Source: Kalaharituber pfeilii
Lineage: Eukaryota > Ascomycota > Pezizomycetes > Pezizales > Pezizaceae
NCBI GenBank assembly: GCA_015179045.1
Contig: WHUZ01000003.1
Coordinates: 2,206,547-2,270,546, forward strand
DNA length: 64,000 bases
Direction: 5' to 3'
The notes under the pieces are model-generated. The model was not told the origin of the DNA. It saw nothing but the letters and a program-made list of their open reading frames with translations, and made no database searches. This document shows positions 30,912-42,060 of this stretch, piece after piece; position 1 is the first letter of the stretch, and each line of letters starts with the position of its first letter. A program made the translations under genes and the position numbers.

Positions 30912-31255
30912 GATGCCTCGCGGGCATTTCCGTCTCCATACCCGACACTGTGTCAGTATGTGTTGTGTTATCTCAATTTCTTCACCGCACCAGCGGCATT
31001 CCGGGCTGTCGGCTGTCCCGATTCGGTGCTTCCATTCTCGTAGGCCTTTGCCCCCTAGGATGCCGGCCAGGATGGCGACTCTGGGGCCTAGTATTTGTAG
31101 CGGTCTGTACGTAAGGCCCAGTCTGTTTCTCTCCATGGCTCTGTCCGCCTTTGCTTGTTGTCTGAGTCCAGCGTCTGTTACGGTTTCTTCTTGGTATTGA
31201 AGGCACGTTCCTATCTTGGCCGCCATGTCCGCCTCCGTGTTGCCGAGTACGCCTT
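30912..31255 (-). pseudogene. Outer LINE, C-terminal coding fragment
   Basis: The minus frame reads GNTEADMAAKIG (end of RNase H), VTDAGLRQQAKAD, LTYRPLQILG, ILGGKGLREWKHRIG and the zinc motif CRWCGEEIEITQHILTQC. The same C-terminal domain is found at 40.1-40.4, 50.7 and 63.9 kb, which defines a second LINE family in this window. It is cut at 30912 by the LINE-D insertion. Confidence 0.82.
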
Positions 31256-31264
31256 AATACCACG

Positions 31265-31483
31265 GTTGCGCCGCATTGTAGGTCTATAGAAACCAGTCAT
31301 AGGAAAAGATTAAGAAGCGAAAATTTAGCAGACTTTTAAGAGCCTAAAAGATGGTAGGTTCAAGTTAGTTTAGAGAGTAGCAGACTTCCTAGATTAAGCT
31401 GAAGCTAGAGTAAGATATAAATATGAAGAGAAGATTATTATATTTAAAGCTAGCTATGAGAGTTAATACTATACTAATCTGGC
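31265..31483. other. AT-rich unassigned sequence
   Basis: This AT-rich stretch contains AGCAGACTT repeated at 31329 and 31377. No gene or element is recognised. The composition differs sharply from the neighbouring LINE. Confidence 0.4.
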
Positions 31484-32898
31484 ATCGCTGAATCAGGATT
31501 TGCCATCATAAGGTGAAAATCAAACTCCCAGTATTTACAACCAAATTCATCATCATTCACCTAAATTGAGCCCTTCCTGTATATAACTTAGCTCAATATT
31601 CTTGGGGAAAATAATATAGAAATCTAGTAATACTCGTCCATCCAGTACTGGTCTTTCTATTTGAAGTCAACAATTTCATATACAGATAAGGTAGGATGCA
31701 GTGCACCTTCAAATATCTAGATGTAGTTTATTTTCTCAAGCTAATCTCCGTACCTTGATCTGATCTTCAGTGTTGCTAGACTCCTCAGGTGATTCCTCTT
31801 TTTGTAGCTCGCTCAGCTCCAGTCATTTCTCTCTGTTTCCGTTCCTTTGTTGCCTCTCTCACTGGGCCGTCACCTCAACCATGGTGGGCGGCCGATGGAG
31901 CGCATATGCGACGCATGCAATATGCGACGCATGCAATATGCGACGCATGCAATATGCGACGCATGCAATATGCGACAGCAATATATGGGTCACAGGCGGG
32001 CATTGCTATGTGAGCTACACAGAGGACTGGTAAGTATTCCTAGTCAAGGGTTTCTTTGCTAACCAGGGGGGACGGTGGTTCTCTGCGCCTACGACCCCAT
32101 TACACTCGCTCCTTTGCCGCTTGGAGCTGAAGTCAAAGCAGCACTGCAAGCGGAGGAAAAGAAACAATGGAAGATGCTGAAAAAGGAACAGAAAGTACCA
32201 GAGAAGGTGAGAAAAGCGGAAGAGAAACTCTGGAAGTTGCGAAAATAGCCTAGGATAAGAAAAAAAGCAGTTTATGTGCAAAATACTTAACTTTGGAGAG
32301 GTATGAAAGGAAGGCAGAAGAGGAACAGAAATAGAGAGAAATAGCTGCAGCTGAGCGAGTTACAAAAAAGAGTCCATGGGGGATTTACGCTGGAGCTGGA
32401 GAAGGCCTTTAGTGCCTGAGATGGGAGGATCTGAATACTAGAATGGGAAGGGAGGGAAGTAGGTTCCAGCAGCAGATCTCGAGCTACAGGTATCTTCTGT
32501 CACACCTGACACTTCAGAAAGAGTTATTGCTTTACCCCTGGTGCTTCAACTACTACTACTACTACTTCAAGTCCCAGTAATCTTGAATCACTTGAGCACT
32601 CTGGGTACAGTGTTGATAAGGATGAAGATTAGCTCCAGAATGTGAACCACTTCTATAAATTTGAAGGTGAACTGTGTCCCATATGATCTGGATGTGAAAT
32701 TTTTTGACTTCAAATAAAAAGACCAGCACTAGATGGATGAGTATCACTAGTTTCCTATATATATTGTTTTTCCTGTAAATATTGAGCTATGTTATATACA
32801 GCGAGGACTCAATTTAGGTGAATAATAATGAATTTGGTTGTAGATATTGGGATTTTGATTTTTTCCTTATAATGATGGCAAAATTCTAATTCAGCGAT
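31484..32898 (+). mobile_element. pogo-like TIR element with long degenerate arms
   Basis: Inverted arms of about 230 bp are visible: ATCGCTGAATCAGGATTTGCC, ACAACCAAATTCATCATC, CACCTAAATTGAG and CAAATATCTAGA on the left, with complements at the right end. The interior near 32130-32500 has remnants of a Lys/Glu-rich transposase tail (EEKKQWKMLKKEQ, later LELEKAF), broken by several stops. The arms recur alone near 19260-19340. Confidence 0.6.
31905..31975 (+). repeat. 16-bp tandem repeat
   Basis: ATGCGACGCATGCAAT is repeated four times and ends in a partial unit. Each unit is itself nearly palindromic (TGCGACGCATGCA). It lies within the TIR element. Confidence 0.9.
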
Positions 32899-32934
32899 AT
32901 CAAATTCGTATAATGCTATGCAATTTCCATAGTT

Positions 32935-33310
32935 GCAATATATCCATAATAAGTAGTATTGCAAGGAATGCATGACAAGGAGTGCCAAGAGAGGGGATGG
33001 GGCACATTGTTACCACATCGGGCACGGTAGGGGGGAAGCTGGAGCGGGCTGGCTCGAGATACTGCATCTGGCCACGTCTCTTGCTGCGCTTTGCTTTTTC
33101 CCCCGACACGGCTGTGCAACGATACAAGGCATACCATCCATCCTCCATGGCGAGCTAGCCTTGAGCCCGTTTTGGCAGCGGCTGAGGCGAAAACCTCCAT
33201 ATTCTTACGCAAAGGCGATCGCAAATTGAATCCCTGCTGATTAGTTGCGAGTCATAAGTATGTAGCCTTGCGGCATTGGCTGGATCTATAGACTGAGCCT
33301 CCCACAATAC
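32935..33310. repeat. Dispersed repeat R1, copy 3
   Basis: This matches 19590-20065 without the retroposon, including CTGGCCACGTCTCTTGCTGC, CCATCCATCCTCCATGGCG and CATAAGTATGTAGCC. The preceding stretch (ATAGTTGCAATATATCCATAA) is the complement of 19264-19288, so R1 and the pogo-like arms travel together. Confidence 0.65.
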
Positions 33311-33314
33311 TGAT

Positions 33315-33821
33315 ATGATACGATCGGGAAGGGCTCTCCTAATCCCAAAACGCCATTACGGAAAACGTAAGCTGTGCCATAAAATTATGAGCAGTAGCAA
33401 GACGATGGGTGGCAACTGCAACCTAGGCATGTGAGTAGTGAAAAGACGGTGGATAGGGATTTAGAACGTGAGATGGAAAGTAACCCCCAGTGAGCGAATA
33501 AATTGGGTTTAAGTAGGAACAGTAACAACAGCTGGAGTTGAGCATTGGAATCGAATTGCCCAAAACCCTCCCATTACAATTGAGTTGCCTGCCTTGCTTT
33601 GCGTCCATGCCCTGCCTGTCATAGCTGTCCTCTGTTTTTTTTTTTTATTCCCTCTTATTTTTTATTCAGTACTAGTATATAGCCCTACTTGACTATGACG
33701 AGCCATAGCAAACCTGCGTCAGAGAAACTAGGGAACAAAAACAAGCCAAGGAACAGACCCACGATCCACATTATTGAGGATGGAACAGAGAACCGAAGCA
33801 CGCAAGCCAGAGTAACTGATA

Positions 33822-33863
<42 letters not shown>

Positions 33864-36200
33864 AAGAAGCATCACGACACACCTATGGCACAAAAACCAA
33901 AACAAGAAAACAAGTTCACGTCAGTGTCCACGATTTTCCCCCTTCCCTCCTTCCACTTTCTCCCTCAATCTCACCCCGGCAGTGCTAACTTGACTTCTTC
34001 CTTCAGGTATACCACGACTGATTTAGTCCTACCGCGACCGAACTAGTCTTTTACCCCTCTTCAATGAATGCCTCCTTTTCCCTCCATTATTGAAACCCAG
34101 GAGTCCTTTCCATCTCTTTGATTGCGGTTTCCAGTCAATAAAGGATATTCTCTAGCTTCGCCTCAAGGTTCCTCCATGCACCATAATCGCACTTGACCAA
34201 ATGGCATCTCGCTCTTCACCTAAGTTGTGTTATCTTCGTTACTTTTTCCCCATCTAATTGCCGCTTTCTCGGGGAGTTGACGCTGATGGGTTGGGGGAGG
34301 GGGGGTTGGTCCGTAGTGGTGATGGTATGGTGGCCGAGGGGGTGGGGGGGTAGGGCCAAATCCTGCTAACGTTGATGTTTCCATTCTCTTTAGCACGCTC
34401 TTTGCTGGACATGGCTCTGCTTTGCTGAAGCTTGCTCTAACATTTCCCGGAGTTATATTTCTGATTTGAGAGATGCTCAGGCTGCTTTCGGAGGTTGTAT
34501 TTCAGCTGTTGTGTCGTCGGGAGCTCAGGGCTGGATTTTATCGAATGTAGTACTGTAACGGAGCTTGTCGGGACCGTCGTTGCAGGTTATGGTGGATTCT
34601 CTGAGGGTAGGACTGTGATTGAGTTCATGAGTGCCAGGAGTACAGGGCTGAAAATTCCAAAGTTGCTCAACGAAAGCTTCCTCTTGCACTAACTGCCCAG
34701 ACTATCAAAACTCCATCCCTTGTAAATCTAACCCCAACTTGGATCTCACCATTGCATCGATTGAGTGCCTCCTTCCGACCTTAATTTCCATTCCACAACC
34801 AAGTTCCAACTCATTCCTACCTCCCCCAACTTACTCCTGACAAGTCCGAAATGTAGTATCCCATCCTTCTCAAGAAGAGGTACAGCGCTCCGGCGGGGCG
34901 GGATGAGGAACTTCCGGAAGAGGGCTTGGCTTCGTCCTTCCTTCGGTATTTCGAATGGTAGAGTTATTGGTATTTGAGTCCTCCTATTAGTTCTTGGCGT
35001 GAAGTTGACTGTGTTGGTAACAGCGATGAGTGCTGAATAATCCTCACGAGTTCACCCAAATGGGAAGCATAAGGGGTGTGGCATTTTGGAATAAGAAATT
35101 AGGTCAGCGTGCTGAGAGCTTTCGGTCTGTGTAGGTGTCGCACATGGGGGCACTGTAGTTGAGGAGTCGGTTCCACGGGCGCTTTCCGCAAAGGTCGTTG
35201 TGCCGAGTTGAACTTTCAGGAGTCATGTCGTATGAAGTAGACGTGCTGCTAATAGTTGCGAAAATTTTGAGAAATCGATTGTTGGGAGGTGCCCTCGCAC
35301 CCAGGTTGGGAGGGTCCTTTTAAGCACTCGGAATAATAATATGATAATTATGAGTGTGGGTGTGTGCGTGCAGCCTGGGCGCTGCAGCTAGCCGAAAACG
35401 CAGCACACTCCGGAACCATTCAGCCATTGCGGTGATTGCCGCTCCAGGCGTGGCAGGGCTCCCTGGCACCGGCCAAATTGGAACACCGCACAGCCAGGGT
35501 TGTGGGCCCACGTGCATGCCAGAAGTGGAGCTTCACCTGCACAGCTGACCCGAACACACATTGTTCGCAGCCAGCGCTCCTAGCACGACCGGGTTTAATT
35601 GGTGCGACAACTTACGGATGTAGATCAACAAAACGCGAAAAAAGCAAAAAGGCGAAAGAGAAAGAAGATTCAGAAATGTAATTGGTACCTACGCAACATG
35701 GGTATATGGTGCTTTGCCTGCGAACGCTGGCGACGAGGCAAGAACGAAAAACTGGAAAAATTCTTCTTGCTTCCTTCTGCCTGATGAGTACACAGCCCAC
35801 ATTTGATGACAACAGGGCCAGGATATCAGTTACAAGGTGTTGGTACTAAGCTGCCAGCACCATAGCTGATTTTCAATCGCGCATGAGTGGTAACGAAAGT
35901 TGTAAATGAAGTCTACGTTGAATACGCTTTGCGTAGCATGAAAGCACAAAACAAAAAAAAAAAAATAAAGTAAAAATAATCAAATTAAACAAAATAAAAC
36001 AAAATAAAATAAAATAAAATAAAATAAAATAAAATAAAATAAAATAAAATAAAATAAAATAAAATAAAATAAAATAAAATAAAATAAAATAAAATAAATA
36101 TTGCATAAAAAAATATAAGTAAACCTGACAAAAACCAAGCTAAAGCAATTCAAAAAGCAATTGACCGAAACACTACGCGCTGTTACTTGCAGAGTAGGGG
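33315..36200. other. Gene-poor stretch
   Basis: This stretch contains a T run at 33638-33647, a poly(A) of about 38 at 33823-33861, a decayed minus-strand LINE ORF1 remnant near 33985-34100 (TATACCACGACTGATTTAGTC region) and G-rich tracts near 34300-34350. Small frames at 34495-34977 and 35320-35812 overlap on both strands without motifs. No gene is supported. Confidence 0.4.
35957..36102. repeat. AAAAT pentanucleotide microsatellite
   Basis: About twenty consecutive AAAAT units follow slightly irregular AAAAC/AAAAT units. The tract is pure over about 100 bp. Confidence 0.95.
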
Positions 36201-36239
36201 GAAACCCTAGGATGCATGGCTAATACAGTATACCCGAAA

Positions 36240-37500
36240 GATACAACAGCAACAAAAGCAATGTAAAATATAACAATTCCATGCATTCATCTTTCGCAAG
36301 GAGCTACGTACACCTCCGATAAATGTTTCTTTCTCCCGCGCCCCCCGGACAGAAAGGTTGGAACATAGGATCCATAGGTATTGACATGAGTCTGCTTTAA
36401 GGTCACAGTCAGCCTGGTTCTGCATGCATGCACGAAAACCCATAATATTACCGATTGGCGTCGTGTTGAGCATACCCTCTGCATGTCAATTAGGGGAGGA
36501 GCCTCCACAAATTGTAGGCTCTTCGAATCTGATTTCATATTCCGGACATGACGGAGCTGGCACAAAGTTATTTGGAATATTAGGAGACATCCAGCACATG
36601 ACTTGAGGTTGTTGAGAAGCTGCAGCTGCAGCATTGATGACAGACTGAGCGTTCTGGCTGTGAAAATGTGTAAGGTCATCTTTGTGGTCCATGGTGCTGC
36701 TGAATATCTCAGGGCTCTCCTGGCTGTCATGAAGTGAATACCCAATGAGGTCATTGATCACCTGTGGACAGGTAATGCAGGGTGGTGGTGCTGCCGAATG
36801 TATGTTGTCAAAAATCGTGTTGGAAATTGAGACGTCGGTAACCAAGGTATCAAGTCCAGGAAACTGGGTGTCTTGAATTGGAAGTTGGCTGCAAATGTAC
36901 ATATTTGGTAGTGCTCTTGCAAATTCCTGTTGATGATGCGATCCGCTTGAAGGGTTGTTTGAAAAGGTTTCATGGCCTTCTGATACAGTCCGACTATGTT
37001 CGTTTATTGGCAGATCAGTACCTGAAAACTGTGAAATGGGTTCGGAATCTGTAAATGATGCATAACTACCTGTAAAGAATCCTCCGTGGCTCAATCCCTG
37101 GTGGAAGAAGTATCAGGAACTGATTTGCCCTTTGCAGACCTGGGTCCAGAACTATTGCAGGAGCGATCATGGTTGTTAGACTTGTTGTAGCAAGAGGCAA
37201 GAGCTCTGCGGACAGCAGTTCTGGCATCAGATGATCGTCCGTTGATGACAACGGTTGATGGTAGAAGTGCTTTGTTGGTACCGGGGCAAGAAGCAATGAC
37301 GACGATGAAGGTTGAATTTCTGAAGCAGTAGTAATAGGGAAAGCCAGCACTTCCACGTAGATGCGGAACTAAATTGTGCAGATGGAGAAACTTCCGGGTC
37401 TCATCGTTCGGATTATATAGGGACGTATAGAGGAATAACTGGTGAAGCGTTGGGTGGATTTTGTTTACCGTCGTATGCTGTAGTTGAATTGATACCCTCG
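36240..37500 (-). pseudogene. Orphan family subfamily I, copy I-2
   Basis: The main frame 37094-36486 contains GTDLPINEHSRTVSEG, NTIFDNIHSAAPPPC, NAAAAASQQPQVMCWM and the signature SPNIPNNFVPAPSCPE, IRFEEPTI. A stop at 36486 and a frame change precede the homologue of the C-terminal segment (ACRTRLTVTLKQTHVN frame). The upstream exon (37356-37066) shows SSTDDHLMPELLSAELLPLA and QFLILLPPGIEPR. A 48-bp GTAGTT...TTTTCAG intron would join near 37067, but the frames of the two exons do not match under the obvious splice. Function is unknown. Confidence 0.55.
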
Positions 37501-37519
37501 TCTGGTAGTACAACGTAGT

Positions 37520-38840
37520 AGTGCCAGTTAGGTATGATGCGCAGTTAATGAGTTATGAGACAATAAGTAGCATACTGCTTGAATTTGTGCGAGGTATCAG
37601 GAGGGCGACCAAGGAGTGCAACGAACCTAACAGGGGGTATTGCTTGGAATGCGGAAGAAGAATTGACGGCTTGGCATTGGGATGGAGACACATGATTGTC
37701 TGGTTGGAGGCATCCTAATGATCTTTTCAGGCCTGTTCGCCAAGCCAGACTAGCCTGTTCTTCTAATTTGGGATTGACAGTTGGGGTGTGACGGGTTCCT
37801 CCACAAAACATGCAGCACAATGTGATAGAGTGGTTGTGGTGGCAACCAAACATGCTAAATACGCGTAGGAGTTTCGAACCAGGGTGCAAATCTCAGGTGC
37901 AGCACAAGACACATATGCACGTCTGCTAGGCAATATACTGCAAGTGTGGTAGCAGCAAGAATACGACAGCTCAGAGCACAGCTTTTCATTGGCTGGACTG
38001 AGGCCCAGGTACCAACCTAATTTCCAATTAATGAAACTGCATACTGCGATCGAGCCGACCCTAGCTTAACCTACATGAGCAGTCTGACACGGTAAAGAGT
38101 ACGTCTAAATTACAGAATAACCCAAACAGGAAGCGGAGGGGGCATATTTGAGGAATTACCTCCTCCGGGGTAGGGTATGGTAATGTGACGTGAACTGGTA
38201 CGAGGGGAAAGAAACTCAGGTCGAGGGGCTGACTAGTCAGTTGGAGAGAAATATCATCGTTCTTGGTTTCGACCCCCCTGGCCCCTGTCCCTAGATACAG
38301 TAACAGTTCTTGGATTATTGAACCTATGATACCAGGTCAACAATCCAACACCGTAAGCCGTGCATTAGTTTTGTTCAGAACTCTGTGTAGGTGCACGGTT
38401 TAAATTGCAGGGTTAGAATGAGCTCCTCAACCTTCGCTTGCCTTTATCGGAATGAAAGATTATGGGTCTAAGTTTATCATCCGAATGCGTGAGATTGCAC
38501 TAACGCAGTGCGCATTGCGCCCAATTACTAAAGCGCATTCAGCTTGGCAATAAAATTCAAAATACAATGGATGATGCATTGCCGCCAGCTAATGTAGACG
38601 GACTTGGACAAATATTATGTAACCACGCTAAGCCCACTTGCTTCACTGCCTCCCCTTTATCGCAGCTAGATCCTTGTCTAACAACCAGGTATCGGGGTGG
38701 CAACAGAGCAACAAGAGGGAGCGTGTTGATATGACTACGGGAAAAGGTAGGCTGGATCATAATAAAATTGAGACTAAACCTAAATTGAGTGGTCCACTCT
38801 AGGTTTGCTTGGTATAATAACTCTCATGAGAACTCGAAAT
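37520..38840. other. No recognised gene
   Basis: Short frames on both strands (37521-37889) show no motif. The remainder is ordinary intergenic sequence. Confidence 0.35.
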
Positions 38841-38849
38841 TTTAGTGAA

Positions 38850-39526
38850 ATATTTGGGCCCCCTTGATCTATCTTCCGTGTTTAGTCGTAATCCCATCGA
38901 CTCTCTTACAAAGGACTGAAGAAACTCGTCCGCAATTATGAGGCATTGACCTCACCCTGATACTGGCAACTTACTATATTGCGTAACTGCCGGCAAGAAG
39001 CCCCAGCGACCTAGTGGAACTGTCCGACCAATAGGCGCATTTTTTTTTTTTGTCACATGACCCCTTCGCCATGGCAGGACCAATAGGCGCATAAGTGTGA
39101 GCTCCTGGCACATACCAGCACGACCGGATGAAAAATGGAAGAAAGATTGCTCAATTGAGTAACTACAATAGAAAAGATGGTGTATTAACTCAATTCCCAT
39201 TTTAAAGAAATCACCGCTCCCAGAGATTGCCCGTGATGTCTTAGGCAACAGAACTCCTAGCTACCGTCCCAGCACTTTTGCTCCCCAACTTCGAGGTATT
39301 TCCCATAATATTTTCCCAACAAATGTCGGATCATGCCATTTAAAAGTTCATTGGCTCATTCTTTGATCTTCTTGATCTCCTGATGACAGATTTACGCCTC
39401 TGCAAAATCAACCTATGACTCGTTCTTCTCATGTCTTTCTCTGCCATCTTTGGCGTACAGCAGACTCAGCAATGCAAACCCTCACGAGTACTTTACCTCG
39501 GGAATTCTATGTCTCCTATAACGAGA
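38850..39526. repeat. Duplicated 3'-side flank of copy II-3
   Basis: This is related to 14650-15276 (AAGGACTGAAGAAACTCGTCC, GATCTTCTTGATCTCC, AAAATCAACCT), diverged by substitutions and indels. It contains the 37-bp retroposon at 39041. Confidence 0.55.
39041..39077 (-). mobile_element. 37-bp minimal retroposon, tail A
   Basis: About 11 T, then GTCACATGACCCC, TTCGCCATGGCAG. It is flanked by the 15-bp duplication GACCAATAGGCGCAT (39026-39040 and 39078-39092). It lacks the AAGC...CAGCTG middle portion of other A copies, so even this shortened RNA was integrated. Confidence 0.9.
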
Positions 39527-40064
39527 AGCTCGCTACACTTTAGTCAGTTTTTGGTTTCAAGTTTGAGACGAACAGTGACTGTCATTCGACATACATACTT
39601 TTTGCCTTCTAAGGCGTAAGTGGGCAGCATTGTTGAGCCTCTCAGGTGCCAGAAACTCGACAATATATTCCGCAGGAGGTGGAACTGGTACAAAAGTATG
39701 TGCCACCGAAGGGGTATAAGGAATCCATATTACTTGATCTTCCTCGGCAGCCTGGGTGCAATAGTGCTGAGATTTGTTGTAAATGTTGGACTTTTGCGGG
39801 TGCCGAATTACGATGGTTAGTACATGGGAGTTATATACAGACGTTTTAGATGTGAGGAAACGTGTTTATATTTTACATACAACTATCTTCGAGTGGACAG
39901 CAACGCTCTCGTCCTCAGCAATATGGGTTTTCGGATCGAAGGTCTCCATTTGCTTCCTGCGTCTGTTAAGTTCATTGCCTTTTTTCAGATTTCTGACCCA
40001 CGCTGGTGAAAATTCTCTCAGCTTCGTTGACAAATCTTATGCCAGCTTCCGCATGAATATGGGT

Positions 40065-40562
40065 GCCTCCCCTACCAAGATGAAACCATAACAGAAGATG
40101 GGATACGACAAACCTCGAGACATCAGCGCGCCACAGAGAGAAACCGGCTAGGGCTCAGCTACCGTCCCTTGACAAGACTTGGAAGTCGACACATAGCCAC
40201 ACTAGCAGGAATACTGGGCGGCAAGTTACTACGGAAATGGCAGTACGAAATCGGGAAAGCAGACAGCCCAGAATGTCGATGGTGTGGGGAGGAGGAGGAG
40301 ACTACTGAACATGTGCTCACTAGGTGCAGGACATGGAAACGAAAGTGGCCAGGGGGCATGCAAGACTTGGTCACTCCTCCGAAGAGCAAGGACACAGACC
40401 CACTAAGAGACATCTTGGAGTGGGCAGGGGCATAGGAGACACACAGGATCTTTTCTTATTCCTTTTCTTCTACCTTCATATGTATCTAATCTCATGTAAC
40501 TAATCTCGCCATAGCCCCCAGGGCGGCACGCGAGTAATGATATTAAAAAAAAAAAAAAAAAA
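40065..40562 (+). mobile_element. 5'-truncated LINE with tail B
   Basis: This is an insertion in copy II-3 between duplicated ATGGGT (40059-40064 and 40563-40568). It has a coding 3' part, about 75 bp of UTR, then CTCGCCATAGCCCCCAGGGC, GGCACGCGAGTAATGATATT and about 19 A. The element proves that tail B is the 3' terminus of the LINE family with the CRWCGEE domain. Confidence 0.85.
40082..40435 (+). pseudogene. LINE C-terminal coding fragment
   Basis: The open frame contains NRLGLSYRPLTRLGSR, LAGILGGKLLRKWQYEIG, the zinc motif CRWCGEEEETTEHVLTRC and the ending DTDPLRDILEWAGA before the stop at 40435. It matches the outer LINE at 30912-31255. Confidence 0.82.
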
Positions 40563-41164
40563 ATGGGTCTGTGACTGGTTAGGAAGGAGTACTAAAGCAC
40601 TGATGTTTTGTGCAGGCATAGGACTAGACCCAAATCAATATCTCGAACAATGTGTTGTAGACCGGGATTGACGATTGTATCGTACACCTCCATACTCGTG
40701 CCCAGGTTGCAAATCTGATTGATGCGCATATTCGATCGGTGATTTGGGTTGTTCAATAGTGGGATTATGTGCATCCAGAGGAGTACAGGCATCACCAACA
40801 AGATGGCTTTGCATGGCTGAACCAACGTTACCATTGGGCGGAAGCTCGATGCAATGATCATTGAGGTTGAAAGTGTTCATGCCAGCCATGCCGTTGATGC
40901 TCGAAAATGGGTGGACTGTGAAATAAGTTAGATGTTCAGGTGCTGGCTGTTCACTGTATAAGGATCGAGAGGTGCAGAAGGTGTCTTGCAATTCTGTTAC
41001 ACCAGTGCCGGACTGGCTAGAGTCCTTTATTAGAAGAGCTTTTACTTTTATCCAAAGCTATGGTACAGGATACTCACCAGTTGAGAATGAAGTGGTTTAG
41101 CATTTCCATTTCAATATAATGGGTGGAGAAATGGTTTACATGAGTTTCCATGGTTTGTATATCC

Positions 41165-41585
41165 TCAATGAGTATTGTGCGCTAGACAAGAGGGCTGGAG
41201 CATACTATTGTAATCGAAGGGGAACTGTTGACTGTGTGAGGAGGCAGAGGAGTGTCGAGAATACCGGGGATCGGGGACCCTGTCGTGAGAAGTACTGAGG
41301 AGGTGGCCGCTACTAAGAAAGAGGGTGAGGCGGATAGTGTTAATGGGTTGGTGTTCGCGGTGGAGTAGGGCTTTTATGAAAAGTCGAAGGGACGGGAAAA
41401 GACGTCGAGATTCAAGGCGAAGGAAAGGAAAGTAGACGATACCCAGAAGGTTGTGGAGGCCCTGCAGGGTGGCCGAGGGTAGGGAGGCCGTGGTCTTATT
41501 GTGTATGTAGTGTCTCTCACACACATATTAGCCCTGCCTCGTCATAGTCCAGCAGGGCTCTATAAGATCGAGCACGGAACAGAAA
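41165..41585. other. 5' flank of copy II-3
   Basis: Sequence related to the upstream parts of copies II-1 and II-2. A minus frame covering it is not supported as coding. Confidence 0.35.
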
Positions 41586-42060
41586 ACTAGTGTCGAAGAT
41601 ATTATTTGCTAGTGGGCGCAGGTGAAGTGCTCCGCATAATGCTTAAGCTGGAAGCCAGTAGCTGGCCAGCTCGGTATGTTTACGGCTTTCATCTTACCGC
41701 TCCTTGTTGGAAGATGCCTGAGCAACTTGATTTTTGGACACAATTAGATCCAATCAAAATAACTTATTTGGATTATGATGTGTGTCAGATAACCAAGATC
41801 TTTTGGCTTGCGACAACTGACGCGGAATAAACGTCGAAATGAACAGCAGTTCCAGTTGCTTGTCAGTGCATCTGGAAAATATATCTCCTCGGCTAAGCAG
41901 CTTGCTGAAACGGCTTGACAACTAATACAACAAGGCAGAATCAACGATCATCGTTTCCCATGTACTGACTATGGCTGATACTATAGGCTACATTCTAGAT
42001 GCACATACAAGAAACCCAGCAGGGATTGCATCCATGTTCATCTGAATTGGGAATGAACAG
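41586..42060 (+). pseudogene. Unidentified degraded coding remnant
   Basis: A plus frame with two stops reads RQLTRNKRRNEQQFQLLV, SASGKYISSAKQLAET, QGRINDHRFPCTDYG and KPSRDCIHVHLNW. The amphipathic, basic character resembles a transposon-encoded protein, but I cannot name the family. Confidence 0.25.

Larger units (their letters stand above)
22687..31255 (-). mobile_element. Outer 5'-truncated LINE (tail B), split by a complete LINE
   Basis: Poly(T) begins at 22687 and tail B follows. The target duplication AATACCACG lies at 22678-22686 and 31256-31264. The element's own sequence is 22687-22925 plus 30926-31255 (about 570 bp); everything between is the insertion at 22926-30911. Its coding remnant joins across the insertion: CRVWRRKCPRGI, from the right part, continues in the left part as EDLC..., DDEDRDRLWDILEWAG. 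This parallels the ending DTDPLRDILEWAGA of the 40.4 kb LINE. Confidence 0.88.
39555..41160 (-). pseudogene. Orphan family subfamily II, copy II-3, split by a LINE
   Basis: Exon 1 (from ATG about 41145 to 41077) encodes METHVNHFSTHYIEM...ILNW and ends at a GTGAG donor. Exon 2 begins CQSGTGVTELQDTFCTSRSL, parallel to copy II-1. The frame shifts near 40735 (NPTIEQ changes frame to IEY-type sequence). A LINE fragment (40065-40562) interrupts the exon at ATGGGT. Exon 3 (about 39790-39560) keeps QVIWIPYTPSVAHTFVPVPP and AEYIVEFLAPE. The intron 2 acceptor reads CGCAAA instead of CGCAGA. It is clearly non-functional. Confidence 0.7.

Noticed and set aside
37860..37890. tRNA gene (GGTTCGAAACTCC box B-like word on the minus strand)
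   Set aside because: No cloverleaf or box A at proper distance could be found by eye.
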